From an uncultured Faecalibacterium sp. (GTDB taxonomy: Bacteria > Bacillota > Clostridia > Oscillospirales > Ruminococcaceae), in assembly GCA_900765705.1 (NCBI GenBank), contig CAAFSR010000260.1, positions 1-9,901 on the forward strand: a DNA stretch of 9,901 nucleotides, given 5' to 3'. Made by a program: the position numbers and the translations under genes. The notes beneath the pieces are model-generated. The model did not search any database. It was not told the DNA's origin and saw only the letters and a list, made by a program, of their open reading frames with translations. Of the stretch, positions 6,453 through 9,901 are shown piece after piece (position 1 is the stretch's first letter; each line of letters opens with the position of its first letter).

Positions 6453-6869
6453 TCAGCCCTTTTCGCCGTCCTTCGGTGGCTCGGACTTGTCCTTTTCCTT
6501 GGCGTTGGCCGGGCGGTGGCCGCCCTCCATCTCCCAGTGCAGCAGCATACTCATCAGAGCGCGCAGCGCAAAGGTGGCCGCCAGCGGCACCACCGACTCC
6601 AGATTCTGCAGCAAAAAGGTCTTGGCGATCTCTGCCGACATCAGAAATTCCAGTGCGGTGGTCAGGCCGCTGCTCATTTCATGGTGGAAGTCCCGGTGGT
6701 CGTTGAAGAAGGTGGCGCGGACATAGTAGAAAGTGGCCTTTGCCAGACTGGTGATGATGATGAACAGACCCACCACCTCGGCAAGACCGGCAATCACGGG
6801 CACCGCCGTTTCCAGAAAGCCATCCAGCAGGTGGGTGAGGTTCAGGTTGAACAGGGTCAGTCCTTGCAT
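6453..6869 (-). CDS. DUF1622 family membrane protein
   Basis: A 138-residue membrane protein with three likely transmembrane segments (about residues 20-43, 68-85 and 91-110) and a charged, Lys/Glu/Pro-rich cytoplasmic tail (residues 112-138). The central stretch SSGLTTALEFLMSAEIAKTF fits the conserved L-xx-xLEFLxAxxIxxT block of DUF1622 proteins, a family without an established function. I chose ATG 6869 rather than the upstream in-frame GTG (6881), because GGAGGAG (6879-6873) overlaps that GTG and is spaced correctly only for 6869. It starts 15 bases after the isomerase gene stop, so it is co-transcribed as the last gene of the uronate cluster. Whether it takes part in that pathway or is a passenger cannot be told. 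No clear terminator follows; only short hairpins lie at 6405-6450. Confidence 0.85.
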   Translation of the reverse strand: MQGLTLFNLNLTHLLDGFLETAVPVIAGLAEVVGLFIIITSLAKATFYYVRATFFNDHRDFHHEMSSGLTTALEFLMSAEIAKTFLLQNLESVVPLAATFALRALMSMLLHWEMEGGHRPANAKEKDKSEPPKDGEKG

Positions 6870-6884
6870 GATCTCCTCCACAGC

Positions 6885-7520
6885 TTACAGCAGGGTCTTG
6901 ACGTAAGCGGCCAGCTCCTCGTCCTTGCAGGAAGCGAAGAACAGCTCAGAGAACTTTGCACCGGCAACAGCGCCCTTCAGCAGCTCCTGATCGATGCTCT
7001 TCAGGCACTCGATGAGGGGCTTGAAGGTGGCAGCGCGCACGCCGTCCAGAATCTTCTTGTTGCGCTGCTCGGGCACAACGCGCTCCTTGGGGTAGCCCTG
7101 ACCATGGCCGAAGCCGAACAGCTTCTCGAAGCAGTACTCGAGGTTCAGCTCACCGCCCCAGCCAAAGCCCTTGGCAAAGGGCATGGCAACAGCGTTGCCG
7201 TCGTTGACGTGGGCAAAGGTGTAGGCGTCCACGGGATCCTCCACATGGCCGCAGATGACGCCGGGGAAGCTGTTCAGGGCCAACATTGCGCCCTCACCGG
7301 TGCCGCAGCCGGTAACAACGTAGTCCGCAGCGCCGCTGTTCAGCAGGATGGCAGCCAGAATGCCGCACTGCACATAGGTCAGCTGTGCAGCGTCGTCGGC
7401 AGCGTACATGCCGTAGTTGACCACCTCGTGGCCCATAGGCTCCACCACCTTCTTCAGAGCGGCCTCGATGATGCCGTTCTTGGCAGCCTGACTGTTCTCG
7501 TTGATAAGTGCGATCTTCAT
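6885..7520 (-). CDS. RpiB/LacA/LacB-family isomerase, DhuI-like
   Basis: A 211-residue isomerase of the RpiB/LacA/LacB fold. The N-terminus MKIALINENSQ, the loop TGCGTGEG (residues 70-77, the phosphate/sugar-binding GCGTG block) and the extra C-terminal 60 residues set it apart from ordinary 150-residue RpiB. From family knowledge, the longer form includes streptococcal DhuI, which converts 4-deoxy-5-keto uronate (DK-I) to 3-deoxy-2,5-diketo uronate (DK-II), the step done by KduI elsewhere. I infer that role from the length and from the flanking KdgF-like and KduD-like genes; a sugar-phosphate isomerase on another pathway is the alternative. The ATG at 7520 follows AAGGAG (7536-7531). It lies 43 bases after the cupin stop, in the same operon. 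Confidence 0.85.
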   Translation of the reverse strand: MKIALINENSQAAKNGIIEAALKKVVEPMGHEVVNYGMYAADDAAQLTYVQCGILAAILLNSGAADYVVTGCGTGEGAMLALNSFPGVICGHVEDPVDAYTFAHVNDGNAVAMPFAKGFGWGGELNLEYCFEKLFGFGHGQGYPKERVVPEQRNKKILDGVRAATFKPLIECLKSIDQELLKGAVAGAKFSELFFASCKDEELAAYVKTLL

Positions 7521-7563
7521 AACAATACTTCTCCTTCTTATTTTCCCCCGCTTTACGCAGGTG

Positions 7564-7908
7564 TTATACAAAGTCCTCCCGCATGGGGGTAAAGAAATCC
7601 AGCATCACGCCGCCCTCCAGACAGACGCAGCCGTGCATAACGCCGTTCTGCTTAAGCAGGGTGTCGCCGGGGCCTACCTCCCGGGTCTCGTCCCCGATGG
7701 TAAAGCGGTACCGGCCGGAGACGATATAGGTGATCTGGGTGTGGGGGTGGCAGTGCATGGCACCCACACCGCCGGTCTCAAAGGTGTTTTCCACGCACAT
7801 AGCGTCCTTGCTGTAGGCCAGCACGCGGCGCTGCACCCCGGGGCCGCAGGGCTCGGGGGAAATTTCGGCGTGGGGCACCCATGGGATGTCCTGATGTGCT
7901 TTTTCCAT
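7564..7908 (-). CDS. KdgF-like cupin, unsaturated uronate opening enzyme
   Basis: A 114-residue single-domain cupin. Metal ligands are recognisable as H52, H54, Q58 and H92 in MHCHPHTQ and VMHG, the His-His-Gln-His set described for KdgF, plus the conserved tail FFTPMREDF. In KdgF the enzyme converts the 4,5-unsaturated uronic acid made by lyases into the linear 4-deoxy-5-keto form, the substrate of the next isomerase, and the next gene encodes that type of isomerase. The ATG at 7908 is preceded by AAAGGA (7926-7921) at a slightly long spacing of 12 bases. A TATAAT overlaps the start codon but would start transcription inside the gene, so it is not counted as its promoter. A cupin of unrelated sugar binding remains possible. 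Confidence 0.8.
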   Translation of the reverse strand: MEKAHQDIPWVPHAEISPEPCGPGVQRRVLAYSKDAMCVENTFETGGVGAMHCHPHTQITYIVSGRYRFTIGDETREVGPGDTLLKQNGVMHGCVCLEGGVMLDFFTPMREDFV

Positions 7909-7935
7909 TATAGCATAACATCCTTTCCCATACAA

Positions 7936-7975
7936 ATGCAAAAGGGACTGCCACACAACGCTGTGCGGCAGTCCC
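7936..7975 (-). terminator. Partial terminator or processing hairpin between dehydrogenase and cupin genes
   Basis: GGGACTGCC (7944-7952) pairs with GGCAGTCCC (7967-7975) with further internal pairing (CACA/TGTG). On the minus strand it is followed by TTTTGCATTTG. Only four consecutive T suggests incomplete termination, so the cupin, isomerase and DUF1622 genes would be expressed at a lower level or from read-through. Confidence 0.65.
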
Positions 7976-8005
7976 CGGTCAAGAACTGCGGAGTGCCCTC
8001 AGCGC

Positions 8006-8815
8006 TTACTGGGGCTGCTTGCCGATGTAGGCCAGAATGCCGCCGTCCACATACAGGATCAGGCCGTTGACAAAGTCAGAAGCCTCAGATGCCAGGAACA
8101 CAGCGGGTCCGCCCAGATCCTCGGCCTCGCCCCAGCGGCCTGCGGGGGTCTTGGCAACGATGAACTGGTCGAAGGGGTGACGGCTGCCGTCGGGCTGGAT
8201 CTCGCGCAGAGGTGCGGTCTGCGGGGTAGCAATGTAGCCGGGGCCGATGCCATTGCACTGGATGTTGTATGCGCCGTACTCGGAGGCGATGTTCTTGGTC
8301 AGCATCTTCAGGCCGCCCTTGGCTGCAGCGTAGGCAGAAACGGTCTCACGGCCCAGCTCGCTCATCATGGAGCAGATGTTGATGATCTTACCGCCGCCCT
8401 GAGCGATCATGTCGGGGATGATAGCCTTTGCCACGATGAAGGGGGCGTTCAGGTCCACATCGATGACCTGACGGAACTGGGCAGCGCTCATCTCGGTCAT
8501 GGGGATGCGCTTGATGATACCGGCGTTGTTGACCAGAATGTTGATGTGGCCGACTTCCTCGGTGATCTTTGCAACCATAGCGTTGACGGCGTCCTCGTCG
8601 GTCACGTCGCAGACGTAGCCGTAAGCCTTGATGCCAGCCTCTGCATAGGAAGCCAGACCCTTATCCACCAGCTCCTGCTTGATATCATTGAACACGATGG
8701 TAGCGCCGTTGGCTGCCATAGCCTTTGCAATTGCCATGCCGATGCCGTAGGATGCGCCGGTGATCAGCGCGACCTTGCCGGTCAGGTCAAAGGATTTGGG
8801 AGTGCACTGTGCCAT
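8006..8815 (-). CDS. Short-chain dehydrogenase, KduD/DhuD or gluconate 5-dehydrogenase type
   Basis: A 269-residue NAD(P)-dependent SDR, full length for the classical family. TGASYGIG (residues 19-26) binds the cofactor, NNAG is at 96-99, and the catalytic triad is S149, Y162, K166 (YAAAK). The opening FDLTGKVALITG and the C-terminal VDGG match the gluconate 5-dehydrogenase/DhuD/KduD group. In uronate breakdown it would reduce 3-deoxy-2,5-diketo uronate to 2-keto-3-deoxygluconate; gluconate 5-dehydrogenase activity is the main alternative, and sequence alone cannot choose. AGGAGG lies 8 bases before the ATG at 8815. It is first in the cluster; a hairpin sits between it and the cupin gene. No 2-keto-3-deoxygluconate kinase or aldolase appears in the window, so the lower pathway must be elsewhere. 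Confidence 0.9.
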   Translation of the reverse strand: MAQCTPKSFDLTGKVALITGASYGIGMAIAKAMAANGATIVFNDIKQELVDKGLASYAEAGIKAYGYVCDVTDEDAVNAMVAKITEEVGHINILVNNAGIIKRIPMTEMSAAQFRQVIDVDLNAPFIVAKAIIPDMIAQGGGKIINICSMMSELGRETVSAYAAAKGGLKMLTKNIASEYGAYNIQCNGIGPGYIATPQTAPLREIQPDGSRHPFDQFIVAKTPAGRWGEAEDLGGPAVFLASEASDFVNGLILYVDGGILAYIGKQPQ

Positions 8816-8846
8816 AATAAAGTCCTCCTGTCAAATATCACATCTT

Positions 8847-8906
8847 GCACGGCGCAGCTTGCGGCCGTGCTGCTTTGCAAAGCGCGTCGTATCCGGCCAT
8901 GCCGGA
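8847..8906 (-). other. Two hairpins in the leader of the uronate operon
   Basis: GCACGGC (8847-8853) pairs with GCCGTGC (8864-8870), and TCCGGC (8892-8897) with GCCGGA (8901-8906). Both lie in the roughly 105-base leader before the dehydrogenase ATG. Neither has a T-run, so they look like mRNA-stabilising or regulatory structures; no known riboswitch was recognised. Confidence 0.4.
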
Positions 8907-8917
8907 GTGCGCCCTTA

Positions 8918-8956
8918 CTTGTATACCAGTCTAGCATCCTTTGCAGGAAGTGTCAA
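8918..8956 (-). promoter_or_regulatory. Promoter of the uronate operon overlapped by a GTATAC palindrome
   Basis: On the minus strand, TTGACA (8956-8951), a 17-base spacer and TAGACT (8933-8928). An imperfect palindrome with core GTATAC (plus strand 8918-8929, CTTGTATACCAG) overlaps the -10 and the start. It fits TNGTATACNA, the form of operators of GntR-family uronate regulators such as UxuR/ExuR. No regulator gene is in the window. The rest of 8816-9162 (to the next gene) shows no coding capacity I can support. Confidence 0.65.
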
Positions 8957-9162
8957 GGCACATTCTTGTGAAGTTTTGTTGTAATTCCTTTATTTTTTTC
9001 TACAACACTCCGCAAAACACAGCATATCCACGCCGTTTTACCTGTCTTTCTCCGGCGGACATTTATGCACCTTGTCACGGTGCACAAGATATTCCGCGTT
9101 TCTTTGGGCTTGTTGACAAGTCCGGGTCGGCTTTTGCTTTTTTTCGATCCGGAATGCGGTTT

Positions 9163-9901
9163 TTACTTCAGCTTTTTCTTCTGCTGGCGCGCCACGATGG
9201 GCATCAGCAGCGGAATGGGCACAAGGCGCTGCGCGCTGGTGCACAGCCGCATGAAGGCGGAGGGCACGATGATGGTCTTGTGGTGCATCATGCCCAGCAT
9301 GGCCTCCTCCACGCACAGCTCCGGGGTGATGCCCTGCAGGGCAAACACCACCCCGGCGCGGTCGTTGAACTCGGTATCCACCGGGCCCGGGCAGAGGGCA
9401 CAGACGTAGACCGGGCTGTGCATCTCCCGCAGCTCCTCGGCCACGCCGCGGGTCAAGCTGACCACATAGGCCTTGCTGGCGTAGTAGCCCGCCATATAAG
9501 GGCCGCCGGGCAAAAGACCTGCGGAGGAAGCTACGTTCAGGATGGTGCCGCTGCCCTGTGCGTTCATCTTGCGCACCACGGCGCGGAACAGCCGCGCCAT
9601 AGCGGCTACGTTCACCTGAATCATCTCTTCCTCGCGGGCCTCATCCGTTTCCAGAATGCTGCCGCAGACGCCGAAGCCGGCGTTGTTGATGAAGATATCG
9701 ATCCGCTCGTCGGCCAGTGCCTCGCACAGGCGGTGGCATTCCTCGGTGCGGGAGAGATCTGCGGTCTCAATGCGGCATTCTGTGCCGTGGGCGGCGTGCA
9801 GCTCCTCGGCAAGGGCCTGCAGGCGGTCGGCACGGCGGGCAGTCAGGATGAGCCGACAGCCCATGGCGGCATACCGGCGGGGGGGGGCGCGCCCCGCGCC
9901 G
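9163..9901 (-). CDS. SDR-family oxidoreductase, N-terminus outside window
   Basis: A short-chain dehydrogenase of the DltE/YqjQ-like short group, ending at 9163; the frame stays open to 9901, so the N-terminal TGxxxGxG part is beyond the window. From the first visible ATG (9864): LTARRADRL follows the first Rossmann strand, INNAG (about residues 59-63), and S-x13-Y-x3-K appears as ASSAGLLPGGPYMAGYYASK with catalytic Tyr and Lys in YYASK. The C-terminus carries a basic KKKLK tail after a hydrophobic stretch (LVPIPLLMPIV). Substrate unknown. It is separated from the uronate operon by about 200 bases and runs in the same direction, but it has no evident link to it. No clear terminator is seen; a TCCGG/CCGGA pair spans 9121-9153 without a T-run. 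Confidence 0.85.
   Translation of the reverse strand, partial: GAGRAPPRRYAAMGCRLILTARRADRLQALAEELHAAHGTECRIETADLSRTEECHRLCEALADERIDIFINNAGFGVCGSILETDEAREEEMIQVNVAAMARLFRAVVRKMNAQGSGTILNVASSAGLLPGGPYMAGYYASKAYVVSLTRGVAEELREMHSPVYVCALCPGPVDTEFNDRAGVVFALQGITPELCVEEAMLGMMHHKTIIVPSAFMRLCTSAQRLVPIPLLMPIVARQQKKKLK

Noticed and set aside
6198..7592. 464-residue plus-strand ORF
   Set aside because: It is antisense to the DUF1622 and isomerase genes, has no recognisable domain, and would begin inside the toxin-antitoxin promoter region.
7907..7935. TTGTAT-N17-TATAAT promoter-like match upstream of the cupin gene
   Set aside because: The -10 overlaps the cupin start codon, so transcription would begin inside the coding sequence.
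9113..9141. Plus-strand TTGACA at 9113-9118 as a promoter
   Set aside because: There is no -10 element at the right distance and no plus-strand gene downstream.

Overview
The window looks like a low-diversity Gram-positive gut anaerobe chromosome, most likely Faecalibacterium or a close Oscillospiraceae relative. That is an inference from the GC-rich coding sequence, strong AGGAGG-type ribosome sites, a T-box leader on a threonyl-tRNA synthetase gene, and the gene families present. No rRNA, tRNA, CRISPR array, phage gene or insertion sequence was seen.

Positions 1-1044 (+ strand) hold the 3' end of a degenerate GGDEF-domain protein and a small four-helix-bundle protein (DUF2383-like). The Shine-Dalgarno of the second gene lies inside a terminator-like hairpin. 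Positions 1045-1391 hold two convergent copies of an unusual structured repeat fused at a shared hairpin. A third copy sits at 2414-2683, between a minus-strand sugar-nucleotidyltransferase-like gene (1392-2312) and a plus-strand membrane protein gene (2885-3406). The three copies keep the same hairpins while the stem sequences change, so this repeat is the most novel signal in the window.

Positions 3432-5570 are a complete translation-control unit: an extended -10 promoter, a T-box riboswitch with a candidate ACC threonine specifier, a leader terminator, and thrS. The encoded enzyme lacks the usual N-terminal TGS domain. A strong bidirectional terminator separates thrS from a minus-strand DinJ/YafQ-type toxin-antitoxin pair (5645-6204). 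That pair has its own promoter, and further upstream a second near-consensus promoter fires into a GC-rich hairpin.

Positions 6453-8956 (minus strand) form a probable unsaturated-uronate catabolic cluster. In transcription order it encodes a KduD/DhuD-like short-chain dehydrogenase, a KdgF-like cupin, a DhuI-like RpiB/LacA-family isomerase and a DUF1622 membrane protein. The first three match consecutive steps that turn the unsaturated uronic acid released by polysaccharide lyases into 2-keto-3-deoxygluconate. The promoter overlaps a GTATAC-core palindrome of the kind bound by GntR-family uronate regulators. A hairpin between the first and second genes could set their relative expression. The window ends inside a second, unrelated SDR gene on the minus strand, next to a run of nine G.
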